64,000 bases of DNA from Onthophagus taurus. Taxonomy: Eukaryota > Arthropoda > Insecta > Coleoptera > Scarabaeidae. The notes beneath the pieces were generated by a model. That model had not been told where the DNA came from. It saw nothing but the letters and a program-made list of their open reading frames with translations, and searched no databases. Shown piece by piece: positions 21,019 through 32,141 of the stretch. The first letter of the stretch is position 1; each line of letters begins with the position of its first letter. The stretch lies in assembly GCF_036711975.1 (NCBI RefSeq), contig NC_091972.1, forward strand, positions 27,285,001-27,349,000, in the 5' to 3' direction. Both the position numbers and the translations under genes were made by a program.

Positions 21019-22958
21019 AAGAGTTTCATCATCTCGGACATGATTTGGACGCACAACTTAACTCGCGCGTCCCTATCGGATTTGTCGATTTGGATGACCT
21101 CGCTCATCATCGCCAGTATGTTGACGAGGGGGTCAGTTGGGGGTTCAACCGCCGCCTGTGCCGCAACATTGACTGGGAATGGTGTTTCAGCCACCGCGAT
21201 CGACCCGCTTTTACGAAGCCTCCTATTGTGACGCCTCCTCTGCGACCTCGACAGCTTTGGGGGGTCGTCGGCCGCCTTTTGCTTCAGCTCGTTGAGCTTA
21301 GCTTTAGGCGCCGCGACCTCTTTCCGAACTACCTTGGTAGCTGGAGCGTTCGCTTTGGGGGCAACGTTAGCGTTGCCTTTCGGCTTTTTCGCCTGACTAC
21401 TAACCGCTTTCACGGGTTTCGCCGCGACTACTGGAGCCTTTTTGTCCCCCTTTTGCGCCTGAATAGGTGCTTTCGGGGGAACGGTCGCTTTGACCTTTGG
21501 GGCTGCCGCCGGCGCCCTCGTTTCCGCCGCCTTCGGGTGTTTTGGGCACCCTTTGTAGTTGGCGGTATGAGGGCCACCGCAAAGGACGCACTTGGCGGGC
21601 GCATCCTTTGCTTTGGCACAGGAAGCCGTCGGATGGTCACCAGCGCACTTCACGCAACGAGGTGCACCGTTGCACATTCGTTGGGAGTGGCCGTAACGCT
21701 GACAGCGATGACACTGGCCGACTTCCGTCTTCTTCTTGGCGCTCTCGACAGTTATGGTTAAAGCCATGACCGTCTTGAGGTCAAAGATCCGTTTGGCGTC
21801 CGCGGTCTTTTTCAAGACGCACAGGACTAACGGGATCGGCCTTCTTTCAGAGCCCTGGCGCATACGTTTTACCGTATCAGGCCAGAATCCCTGTTTTCTC
21901 AGGTCGGCAGCAATGCTGTCCTCCCCGATACTGGTAGGGACGCCTCGAAAAACCACCTTTAACGGCTTTTCCTCCGGTAGAGAGAATGTGTGGTACTGGT
22001 GTTTACCAGCCATCAACATCTTCACCAGGGCGCGATAGGCTTCCGCGGTGGGGAGCTCAATCTTGATTCCTTGCGGAACCGCTCTAGCTTTCGAAAAGGC
22101 GATTCGAAGTCTCGCCATCTCCGCCGAAATGGAATCCCAGTTTTCCTTCGCATGAAGGATTACCGGGGGGACCCGCTTGGAAACGTGTTCCAATCGAGGA
22201 CGCACGGCCTCCGAGTACTCGTCCTCCAGGTCGCTACTGGCCTTCCTTTTCCCGTTGGATGGACCGACTGCCACGTCGACATCCATTTTACCCGCCGGGA
22301 TGGAAGCCAACGCCTCGGCGAATGACCTCGGAGTGGAGGTGGTCGCCGCCTCCTCGAGGGAGGCGGTGCGCCCTGCCGCGCTGGTCGTCGCATCCTCGAG
22401 GGATACAGTACGGCCTGATGGTGCTTTGGCCGTCGCCTCCACTGGGGAGGCAGTACTGCCAAGGACGGGGGTAGTTTCAGTTGCCGCCTTCTCAGAGATG
22501 GCGGTACTAACCTTACGTGCGCGTTTGGTCGCCACCTCCTCGAGGGAGGCGGTGCGGCCTGCCGCGCTGGTCGTCGCATCCTCTAAGGAAGCAGTACGGC
22601 CTGGTATACCTGCCTTGGCTGCCGCCTCCGCTGGGGAGGCAGTTCTGCCAATAACTGGTTTCTTGGTCGCCGCCTTCACGAGGGGGGCGGTGCGGCCTGA
22701 TGATTTGGCTACCGCCGCCACAGGGGAGGCAGTCTTGCCAAGAACGGGGGTAGCGTTGGTTGCCGCCTTCACGGGGATGGCGGGTCTGACCTTACGCGCA
22801 GATTTAGTCGCCGCTTTCAACGGGGAAGGCGGACGGCTTGGTGGAACGGGTCTCAATGTCCCGTTCTTATCGATAATGTGTGTGTCGACCACGCTTGCAA
22901 ACAAGCGAAAGTCTACACACGATGCGGATAAAGTTTTCTTCTCCATTTTAAGAGGCAT
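21015..22958 (-). CDS. Jockey copy 2 ORF1 (gag-like RNA-binding protein), intact
   Basis: 647 codons if started at the Met in MPLKMEKK (22958), which aligns with the MPFKFGKG start of copy 1; an in-frame ATG 33 nt upstream is possible. The N-terminal third has irregular repeats with GRTAS, LEDATTSA and EAATK. Next come the conserved PPVILHAKENWDSISAEM block, a PRE_C2HC domain (KVVFRGVPTSIGEDSIAADL) and three zinc knuckles (CHRCQRYGHSQRMC, CVKCAGDHPTASC, CVLCGGPHTANYKGC). The C-terminal half is Lys/Ala/Pro-rich and ends SEMMKLL, where TGA overlaps the ORF2 start. Likely binds element RNA. Confidence 0.93.
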   Translation of the reverse strand: MPLKMEKKTLSASCVDFRLFASVVDTHIIDKNGTLRPVPPSRPPSPLKAATKSARKVRPAIPVKAATNATPVLGKTASPVAAVAKSSGRTAPLVKAATKKPVIGRTASPAEAAAKAGIPGRTASLEDATTSAAGRTASLEEVATKRARKVSTAISEKAATETTPVLGSTASPVEATAKAPSGRTVSLEDATTSAAGRTASLEEAATTSTPRSFAEALASIPAGKMDVDVAVGPSNGKRKASSDLEDEYSEAVRPRLEHVSKRVPPVILHAKENWDSISAEMARLRIAFSKARAVPQGIKIELPTAEAYRALVKMLMAGKHQYHTFSLPEEKPLKVVFRGVPTSIGEDSIAADLRKQGFWPDTVKRMRQGSERRPIPLVLCVLKKTADAKRIFDLKTVMALTITVESAKKKTEVGQCHRCQRYGHSQRMCNGAPRCVKCAGDHPTASCAKAKDAPAKCVLCGGPHTANYKGCPKHPKAAETRAPAAAPKVKATVPPKAPIQAQKGDKKAPVVAAKPVKAVSSQAKKPKGNANVAPKANAPATKVVRKEVAAPKAKLNELKQKAADDPPKLSRSQRRRHNRRLRKSGSIAVAETPFPVNVAAQAAVEPPTDPLVNILAMMSEVIQIDKSDRDARVKLCVQIMSEMMKLL

Positions 22959-23235
22959 TTCTGCCACCTCAAAACGGTTTGGAAAACCCAACCCAACCCT
23001 AAAAAGGGCGCTCTTAATTTCAAAAGAAACTTATCTGCTCCGGATTACGCCTTTGACGAGGTCACCCAGGTAGAAAATGAACCTTCCCCCTTCCTTCGCT
23101 CACGCAACAGGTCGGACGAATTCTTCAACTTCTCTCCAGGCGATGTTGCTCTCTTCAAGGCTCGAATCGGACTTTCAATACATACGTTATCGCTAAATAA
23201 AAAATAAATTGCTTTTTGCATGCTTTTACGCATGT

Positions 23236-23245
23236 AGAGCGAAAT
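23236..23245. repeat. Target-site duplication, 5' side of Jockey copy 2
   Basis: Second AGAGCGAAAT, 22 nt downstream of the H2A TATA box on the minus strand. Confidence 0.85.
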
Positions 23246-23474
23246 ACAGGTTTTTCAAATACATATACCCAACTGCGCCGACGGTTCGACCAATAGCGGC
23301 CGTCAGCCAAGCGGTAGCAACGGGAGGCGTCACCTACTGATACGACGCTACCACTTTATAAACGGTAAAGACAGGCCATTTTTATAACACTAACTTACTG
23401 CAGTGTCTACGCTGTGTTACTGTCGAAAATCTTGTCACCGATAAGTTTTATTAACTAATCAACGAACACCAACA
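23246..23474. promoter_or_regulatory. Divergent H2A-H2B promoter
   Basis: Minus strand carries GGGTATATGT (first T of TATA at 23267) for H2A. Plus strand carries TTTATAAACGG (TATAAA 23357-23362) for H2B, about 115 nt before its ATG. A CCAAT box lies at 23290-23294. As at H3-H4, the plus-strand half is intact while the minus-strand half now drives into a retrotransposon. Confidence 0.78.
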
Positions 23475-23846
23475 ATGCCACCGAAAACTAGTGGGAAAGC
23501 AGCCAAAAAGGCGGGTAAAGCGCAGAAAAATATATCGAAAACCGATAAGAAGAAGAAACGCAAGAGGAAGGAAAGCTACGCTATTTACATTTACAAGGTA
23601 TTGAAACAAGTTCATCCTGATACCGGTATTTCGAGCAAAGCTATGAGTATAATGAACAGTTTTGTGAACGATATCTTCGAGAGGATAGCCGCTGAAGCAT
23701 CCCGTTTGGCTCATTACAACAAAAGATCAACGATCACCAGTCGAGAAATCCAGACTGCCGTCAGACTTCTGTTACCTGGAGAATTGGCGAAGCACGCTGT
23801 AAGCGAAGGCACCAAGGCTGTTACTAAGTACACAAGTTCCAAATAA
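23475..23846 (+). CDS. H2B: Histone H2B
   Basis: Encodes 123 residues starting [19 protein letters not shown], with a basic tail of insect type, the histone fold ([20 protein letters not shown], then [20 protein letters not shown]) and the usual C-terminal [18 protein letters not shown]. It pairs with H2A. It is transcribed divergently from H2A, with its own TATA box at 23357. The stem-loop follows 41 nt after the stop. Intronless and apparently functional. The piggyBac element begins about 50 bp beyond the stem-loop. Confidence 0.98.
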   Translation: MPPKTSGKAAKKAGKAQKNISKTDKKKKRKRKESYAIYIYKVLKQVHPDTGISSKAMSIMNSFVNDIFERIAAEASRLAHYNKRSTITSREIQTAVRLLLPGELAKHAVSEGTKAVTKYTSSK

Positions 23847-23887
23847 ATGGCGATATAAGCATCCCCCCTCCCTACCAAACAACGACC

Positions 23888-23903
23888 GGTTCTTTTCAGA
23901 ACC
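23888..23903 (+). terminator. Histone 3' stem-loop of H2B
   Basis: GGTTCTTTTCAGAACC, identical to the H3 and H4 stem-loops. It is followed by AATAAAGAAT, which could serve as a downstream element or a cryptic poly(A) signal. Confidence 0.95.
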
Positions 23904-24182
23904 AAAAATTAGTATCTGAATAAAGAATATTATCGCAATTTACAATATTTTTAAGTTAACCCGGCGACAGTGTGGTGGGTTTTTTGCATACAACCTTTGT
24001 GCTGGGGTATGACATACACTAAAATAAATTGACAGAAAAATAAATAAAGATTCTGGTATCTGAACGTTCAGTTACACCCCCCCTCCATATACAACCTCCC
24101 TTTCAAGATATCAGCATTTTGATTGTGCCATAATTTTGTACTATTTATGTACTAATTTTGTACTACATTAAAAAATTTTGTA

Positions 24183-25515
24183 CTAATAATTTAGTATATT
24201 TTTTATATATATCAAAGTGGAACGTTCAGTTACACCCCCCTTTTCATCAACGACATCTACGCCACCTTTTGTAGCATTATAAAACGAAACTACTTCCGGT
24301 TTTCTTCTACCCCCAGTAGTTACATCAATATCTGGAGTATGGTGTAACGTAGACAAAAGAAGTACAACCTTACCTTTTCTTGGTGTATAGGAAACTAAAG
24401 TGATATCCTTTTGAAAATCAAATTTGCTGGAATGGTCTGGTCTGTTTTTCACTACTTGAAAATGAAGCTCTCGGGTATTTGCCGTTTGTTCTTCCTAACC
24501 GTCCCGACGGGTGTAATTTTGTGTTGTCTTAGCAGTGTTAGCATCAGATCATAATTGCTGAACCAATTATCAAACGTTACATTTCGTTTTGTGCCGGAAA
24601 TTGGAGCTATAAGTCTAAGAACCACATCGTTTGGCTTATTGCTCAACTTGAATGGACCATCGGGTTGCAGTCCCACGTACAATTCTAAGTTGAGAAAAAA
24701 GTATGATTTTGCATCTACAAGTGTAAATATTTTCAAACCATAACGTGCTGGCTTTTTGGGCATGTATTGACGAAAAGCACAGCGACCCCTGAATGCTTCT
24801 AACTTTTCGTCAATGGTGAGATATTCGCTTGGAGTAAACGAATCCTGGCTATTCTCAACGAATTTCTCAAATAATGCCCTCACTGCTGTCATCTTGTCAA
24901 TATTTTTCCTTTCCGCACGATTATTTATGTTGTCAAAGCGTAAACAAGACAGCACGAAAATGAACCTTTGCAAAGACATTGTTTCTCTGAATTAACTTAT
25001 CCCAGTTCCATCTGTCGACCAAAGCTCCTCAAGATTTAGCCTAGAACGTTTGAAAACTACTGCCAGATAGAGAAGTCCGAATAAAGCTCTTATTTCTGTT
25101 CCATTCGTATCCCGTACAACGTATTGATGATTTTCATCGTAGCAAACAGATTTCTGTCGTATTGTTATATTGGTGCACATCACAATATCGTCCACCATAT
25201 CAGAAATTATAAACTGATTGAAACATTCAATTGGTGTTTTAGCATTCTTGGCTGTTCTTTTTACGCCTGGTAGGTGTGTGATTATATTCTCTGTACGCGT
25301 GCGAACATTCTTGGGAAAATGTTTTGAAGCCCATGTTGTACCATCCTTGCCTAAATATTTTCGACAGATTTTTGGTATTTCACTTTCAGTTACTTCTTCG
25401 CATCCTCCTCGCCGTCAGAGTTATGATTACTGTCACATACAAAATCAGATTCGTCTTCACTTTCGGAGCCAATAGGATTTTCGGCTTCTTCAACCTCTTC
25501 CCAGAGAGCTAATAA
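24183..25515 (-). pseudogene. piggyBac transposase remnant
   Basis: Minus strand. An acidic N-terminal region (about 25500) leads to a block at 25198-24992. The core at 24979-24452 contains YLTIDEKLEAFRGRC, KKPARYGLKIFTLVDAKSYF and VTFDNWFSNYDLML. The block at 24452-24183 contains KGKVVLLLSTLHH and KGGVDVVDEKGG. Together these show the DDD catalytic layout of piggyBac (TIDE, TFDNW and GGVD motifs). Stops and a frameshift near 24452 and in the N-terminal region make it non-functional. It is the transposase of the element bounded at 23956 and 32086. Confidence 0.87.
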
Positions 25516-25722
25516 TCGTGGCCTGCCATAAAACTGAAGGCGAAACCAAATTACCTGTGAAATGTTATATCGACATTTGTATTCAGAATCTGTATAGATT
25601 TTAGCAGAAACATGTTAACCGTGTCGAAGCTTTAGTCAGTCATTTTCCACTTCTGTTTATACAAATTTGTCAAATACATAAGTAAAAGAAAATAAATAAA
25701 CATCACAATATATATAGATAAT

Positions 25723-26911
25723 GTAGTGTTTTGTTTGTTTACATATTATATATTGGGGTTTCTTTAGCTATGAGACTCTTGTTAAACTCAGGGTTTCGGG
25801 CAAGTTCAGGTTCAAAAAGAAAAATAATAAGGTTCGACAAAAATTCTTTTAATTAAACAAAAAAAAATTAACACGTTTTATGAATAACGAAAATAAAATT
25901 GTTTTTCTAAATTTACTTTATCAACAATGCCTATTGACGAGAGGTAACTTTTAAATGAAATAGAAAACTGCGATAATCGACTGAAACATCGATCTGAGAG
26001 AGAACACGTTTATTCTTTCGAGAGAGAGAGAGAGATCAGGATAAAAACTCGTTATATCCGTTCTTAGAAATAACAAATGGCTGACGCCTTAAATCGAAAT
26101 CAAACTCGTTGGAAAAATAGTGTTAAATAAAAAAAAGTTATACAAGACAAACTGATAAATCTTTACCCATAAGTAAGTATTGATAAAATTATAAGGAAAC
26201 TCTTGTGAGTTGTCTTTTGAGTTTGATTCGTTGATTTTTCTTTTGTAGGTTATGTTAAATAAGAAAAATAAATTATCATCCAACTCACTGCGAAAAAGAA
26301 AGGATTGGAATTCAATGTGGTATCAGGATAATGGATTGTTTCTTGGTTTCGGAGCACGAACTAGATTTCTGGATTGGTTACAGGATTCCATTCCGGTCTC
26401 TCTTTCGGATTATACGGAATTGTCTACAGGATTCTTCTGATGGAAAATTGGACTGCTGTTCTTCGGATTTCGGGTCTCAGATAATCTCGAAGAAGTTTCA
26501 GGAGTTCTCGGAATAGGTCGATTCTTTTTTATATATCGTTGGTTAAATTGGCTTTATAAAATTATTTTAATTTTAAAGGTTATCTCTCGGAGATTTAAAT
26601 TTTTTCTGTCTGACGACGTGGATTCGACGCTGGTCAGACGACGACTGTCTCGCTGCCTGTTCGCGATTTCCTTATATACCCCGGCACTCCAACTGTTTCT
26701 TCCTTGTTTCTGATTGGTTCTTAGGTTCGCGCCTTTTTTCAAAATTCAAAATACTTGCATTGAATGTCATCTCTAGATTAGAAAAATTCAATTTTAAATC
26801 AAGGATTTCCTCCTCAAAATAACGTTAAAACATCAAAGGATGGATGAAAAATGGGCTTTAGGAGCTGGACTATATTAATTGATACTTTTGGAAGCAAACT
26901 AAGGCATATAT
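25723..26911. other. Unassigned AT-rich segment between piggyBac and foldback element
   Basis: Contains an (AG)n run near 26020-26034 and, near 26650-26720, a less AT-rich stretch with CTTATATACCCCGG, which resembles a TATA box and could belong to an LTR or promoter relic. No coding sequence is recognised. Confidence 0.3.
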
Positions 26912-29900
26912 CAAGATTAGGAGTCTCTCTTAAAAATCGATGATTTTTTTTTAATCGATAGGAAATGAGTCAAAAGAGGCATTAATGATAAAAAAAAAGT
27001 GCGGAAAAGTGTAGTACTTACCGAAAAATCACTTTAAAGTTGCGATTTGACGTTTCTTTTTGGAAGTTAAAAGCAATGTTAAAATTGCATTTTCGTATTA
27101 AATCCTAACCTGAAATTGTTTAATTTATACTCACGCACAAAATAAAAAGTTATTTTCACTAAACTTATTGAGATTAAAACATATTTTCGGATGAAAACCT
27201 TATTTCTTAGGCTATCAATGCATAACGACAACTACCTGTCGTTAGATAGAATTGTTTCTACCAAATGTGTGTTAATAGACTTTGTGTTAATAGATTGTGT
27301 ATCAATTGATCTGTCAAACGACTGAAATATCTTTATATTGTAAATATAAATGATAAATAAGTATAATAGTTTATTTAATAGTACCTTACTTAAGTTAAAA
27401 TAGTTAATTAATTAAAAATTAATATTAAAAAAGACGTGTACATGGTTACAAAATAACAATAAAAAAATAACCCGTGTGACGATGGCAACAAACTGTGTAT
27501 TTAACCAAATGACAATTACAACTAAGAACACAAGCAATGTTAACCATGACATGTATTTTCGTATTAAATCCTAACCTCAAATTGTTTAATTTATACCCAG
27601 GCACAAAATAAAAAGTTATTTTCACTTAACTTGAGATTCCAACATAACTATTCATAATGACACCTATGTGAAGTTAGCCCCCAATTAGATAGGTTTTTAC
27701 ATGTATAGTATTTTGATTATAACATGAGAATCAGTGAACCGATTTCGATAAACAATGTCTCATTCGAAAGCTTAATCTTTGGTCAATACGACAGTGGAAA
27801 TGCCCGATTCGAAATCTCTTTCGAATTTCGTTAAAACGCCAAAATAATGCGAACATACACGAAAATTACACAAAATTGACCTTCTTTAAATGGTGATAAC
27901 TCGTAAACGATGTACCCGTTAATCAAGATCTATACGTCACTCGATTCGTCATAGTGTCTTCTATCGAAATTACAAGATGCCCGATTTCAATTCTCTCCCG
28001 TTAACTTTATACAGCCCTCGGAATGACACCGTCTTCGGCTCGTTGTTTATGCACGTGTGAACGCTCAAAAGTATAGTCCCCAATATAAAAAAATTAATTT
28101 AAACTAAATCGACTATAATTAAAGAACAGTTTGACGGATTTTAATGTTTTATATCTCAATCGAAAGTTTATGTCTGGCTGAATGCTGTTGTCGAAATGCC
28201 CGATTCGAAATATTTAAGGATTTTGATTAAAACACAACAAACGAATTAATTAAACACATCAATTATCTCCGGAACTAATTGACCAATTTTAGTCATCAAA
28301 ATCTCGGTCGAAAGTATGATCTGCAATGAATGCGAAGGTGGAAACATTGAAATGACCCCGCGAGAGATTTCGAGTCGGGCATTTCCACTTTCGTATTGGC
28401 CAAAGATTAAGCTTTCGAATGAGATTTTGATTATCGAAATCGATTGACTGGTTTTCTTGTTATAATCAAAATACTATACATGTAAAATACTATCTAATTG
28501 GGGGCTAGAAAAATTTGGAGCTAACCTCGCATAGGTCCTAATGACTAAGTGCCTGTCGTTATATAGACTGTGTGTCTATTAACTATGTACAAGAGCGTCG
28601 CCAGATAGGAGCAAAGATAGATTCGAAAAAAGAAATTGAATACAATATAAGATACAGATAGATTCTAAAAAGTTTTAGCATCAAAAGGTCATAACGTAGG
28701 GTGAAATATTCGTCAAATCCTTTGGTCAAATCTGAAAGAAAAGAATAATAAACCTTATTTTGGAGAAATTCAAAAGATTAAGGTAGAAATGCAATTGATG
28801 GGTACTTGTGGGTGTGTAATGGGCACGTTTCCACTCGGAAACAAAAAAGAAGGAAGGTGCGGTAAGGTTGTATCGTTTCGAAAAGGCAACTTTTTTACAA
28901 ATTTTAAGTTACAAATCCATCGAATCCACCTGACGTCATGCGAAGAGTAGTATGTCAACATCTGGCCGTACTAAAAGTCATCTCCCAGGGAATCTTGCCA
29001 GATATATTTTCCACAAATCGTATATTTTACGTTTATGTTATACGTGAATTAACAATGTAAGGCCAATGTTTACACAAATATTTGCCTGCTTGCGTACTTG
29101 CCAATTACACCAGTCGTGTGGGACCACCTTAAGAACAGAATAAACAATAGTCATCAATTGTAAAAACAGATTGAGTTCCTATAAATAGTTATTTTTATTT
29201 TTATAGCTGGTGTTTATATTTGACCCACACCCTTCTCCATATCTAATCCGACATTTGGGAAATTTTCGCTAGTTTAAACGTAAATTAACCTAACTCAAAA
29301 TCTAATTTCTACACAAAATTCTTATTTGAGCGATATTACATCGATAAAAGCAAGATTGACGATCTTTAAGCAACATAATTTATATTGTGTTCAGTCTTTA
29401 TGTGGTGCTTAGAAATAATGGAATTTTCTTTAGTTTTATTCTTTCTCTATCTAAAACCGGTCTTTGTCTGTCGATAAGTTAATACTAAGATCAATCTGTA
29501 CTTAGACTACAAAGCGGTGGCTCTGTACTTAGATTAAATAGCTTAAAATTACCAAACTTCAAGCCTTTGAGCACTCTTTAAATTATCTTAACCCGGGTTT
29601 TCGTTGAAATGTCTATCGGCGTCATGCTTAAATCGCCCTTAATATACATCCCTACACGCAAAAACGCTTAATTACTATTCCTTTAAACAAATTTCTTATT
29701 TGATAGGGGGAAAACTATAGAAGTATAGATCTATCTTATCTACAATTTTCTGGTCTTTCTAATGGTGTATAACACGCGGCTATCGCTGCTTGGTTATAGA
29801 GTTTTTTCCTGGTGATATAAGAAAGTTATTGATCCCAACAATGTTTAAAAGTAGCTAAAACGTGTGAATTTGGTAATTTTTTGACCAAAAACGTCCTTGT

Positions 29901-31751
29901 GTAAGTCTATAACTTCATGATATACTTCTATAGTTTTCCTCATATCAAATAAGAAAGTTGTTTAGAGGTAGAGCAATTAAACGTTTCTGTATATAGAGAT
30001 GTATATTAAAGGTGATTTAACCATGATGCTAATAGATATTGACCGACAAAAACCTGGATTAAGATATTTGAAGGAGCGTTCTTTCTGATTGTGAACACAG
30101 TTTTTTAAAATTCGGTTTGATAACAATTGCACAAGGGCTTGAAGTTTGGTAATATTAAGCTATTTTACGTACAGAGCGGTGTTCTTCATCTTTTATTGAT
30201 TTTAATATTAACATATAAGGCAAACGAAGGATTAAGCTTTCGAATGAGACATTGTTTATCAAAATCGGTTCACTGGTTCTCATGTTATAATTAAAATACT
30301 ATACATGTAAAATTCTGTTTAATTGGGGGCTGACTTCACATAGGTGTCATTATGAATAATTATGTTGTAATCTCAACAAGTTTAGTGAAAATAACTTTTT
30401 ATTTTGTGCGTGGGTATAAATTAAACAATTTCAGGTTAGGATTTAATACGAGAAAATACATGGTTAACATTGCTTGTGTTGTCAGTTGTAATGGTTGTAA
30501 TTGTCATTTGGTTCAATACACAGTTTGTTGCTATCGTCACACGGATAATTTATTTATTTTTATTTTGTAAGCATGTCTTTTTTAATAACTATTTTAATTT
30601 AACTAAACTACTATTAAATAAGCTACTATACTTATTTATCATTTATATTTATAACATAAAGATATTTCAGCTTTCAGTCATTTGACAGATCAATTGATTT
30701 GACACAAAGTCTATTAATACGCATTTGGTAGAAACAATTCTATCTAACGACATTTAATTCATAGATAAGATATAATATATTTGTTATATAGATGGGCAAC
30801 TATAAACGTTTGATTGAAATGCGCAATTAGTTTTGGATACTGTCACCTACAGCGCTGAAATCATTGGCAGACGGGAAATATAAATTAAATTTGTTATTTG
30901 AAAGGTTTATCGATGATTTTTTACGAAAACATTGCTTGGCGACAAAACTTTACAAACTGTGCAAAACTTTAAACACATTAAATTTTGTCGTTTACAATGT
31001 TTTACAAAAAAAACATCAAAAAAACATGACTAGGTATTAAATTATTATTTGGTACAGGGTTTATTAAAAAGTCTTTAAATGAATAACAAAGACTTTATTC
31101 TTTAATTTTTTTATTATTATTTTTACCACATCGTTTCCTTTTAATTTTATTGCATTTATCCAATGCTGCTTCCGCATCAATCGAAGTGTACTTATTATAA
31201 AGCAACAACAACAAATCGCTTTTTCTTCAAATCGCTAGCAACTCTTCCACTGTACACAATACAACGCAATAAAAATATTACTATGTCAAACCTGGTCAAA
31301 CCAGTCAAACTGACAACTCAAAAAATTGACAAAATGGGTTCTGTAATCGAAAGCAACGCCATAAGTGATAGTATCCAGAATTAAACGTATGTTCCCAACT
31401 TCATTAATACGAGTGACTGGTGCATGATTTAATTGTCGTTCTGCATCGATAGCCTAAGAAACCAGGTTTTCATCCGAAAATATGTTGTAATCTAAACAAG
31501 TTTAGTGAAAATAACTTTTTATTTTGTGCGTGGGTATAAATTAAACAATTTCAGGTTAGGATTTAATACGAAAATGCAATTTTAACATTGCTTTGAACTT
31601 CCAAAAAGAAACGTCAAATCGCAACTTTAAAGTGATTTTTCGGTAAGTACTACACTTTTCCGCACTTTTTTTTTATCATTAACGCCTCTTTTGACTCATT
31701 TCCTATCGATTACAAAAAATCATCGATTTTTAAGAGAGACTCCTAATCTTG
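26912..31751. mobile_element. Large foldback-type element (copy B)
   Basis: Left end CAAGATTAGGAGTCTCTC (26912) is the exact inverse of the right end GAGAGACTCCTAATCTTG (31751). The arms are about 0.9 kb and 1.6 kb (the latter includes a 667-bp insertion). Within it are further inverted pairs: 27781-27820 against 28365-28410, and about 29495-29740 against 29900-30175. No transposase is recognised. The right arm matches copy A at 1-918. The classification is structural only. Confidence 0.65.
30760..31426. mobile_element. 667-bp insertion with 8-bp target duplication
   Basis: Bounded by ATTTAATT at 30752-30759 and 31427-31434. Copy A of the foldback element has the uninterrupted site (ACGACATTTAATTGTCG near 588-604). 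The 8-bp duplication suggests a hAT-type non-autonomous element. Terminal inverted repeats are weak (CAT...GTTGGGAAC against GATGGGCAAC) and no protein is recognised. Confidence 0.6.
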
Positions 31752-32141
31752 AATTATTCCCAAACTAAATGGTTTTAGATAAGATTTTCACCAACAAAAC
31801 ATCTCTCTGTCAAAATTTCAAGGTTATGTTCTCTCGGTGAACTAAACGATGGTTAATTTTATCACAATACATAAGTAAAAGAAAATAAATAAACATCACA
31901 ATATATATTGATAAACACTTACCTGTGCGGTGGGGTATCGAGTAAGATATTGACTACTACAGATGCTTTAAGCTATTAAAGGAAGGTATTGAGTTCCCTG
32001 GTGGAACATTTACATATCGAATTGAATGGCGCGCATTTTAAGACGTCTGGGGTATATGATACCCCAACACACTGTCGCCGGGTTAATAGTAGGTAATATA
32101 AGTGCGATCCATGTAAGTTGTATATAAGTTGTCAAGATCCT

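Larger units (their letters stand above)
18175..23235 (-). mobile_element. Jockey-clade non-LTR retrotransposon copy 2, intact, inserted at the H2A start site
   Basis: A 5061-bp element on the minus strand with both ORFs open, a 5' UTR of about 277 nt, a 3' UTR of about 156 nt and a 3' end of GTTCACCGTTCACC without poly(A). Flanked by the 10-bp duplication AGAGCGAAAT. The upstream edge of the duplication lies 22 nt from the first T of the H2A TATA box (23267), exactly the spacing seen for copy 1 at H3, although the duplicated sequences are unrelated. Sense orientation relative to H2A. Complete ORFs suggest recent insertion and possible activity, with transcription likely driven by the captured H2A promoter. 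Confidence 0.95.
23956..32086 (-). mobile_element. piggyBac element carrying nested insertions
   Basis: Ends are TTAA-CCCGGCGACAGTGTG (from 23956) and CACACTGTCGCCGGG-TTAA (to 32086): 15-bp perfect inverted repeats with the TTAA target duplication typical of piggyBac. It contains a decayed piggyBac transposase (24183-25515, minus) and about 225 bp of its 5' end (from about 31862). The intervening 6 kb is foreign and flanked by a 46-bp near-perfect direct repeat (25676-25722 and 31867-31913). Confidence 0.85.

Noticed and set aside
31163-31384. 73-codon open frame in the 667-bp insertion
   Set aside because: Basic, low-information sequence with no recognisable domain or conserved start; treated as chance.
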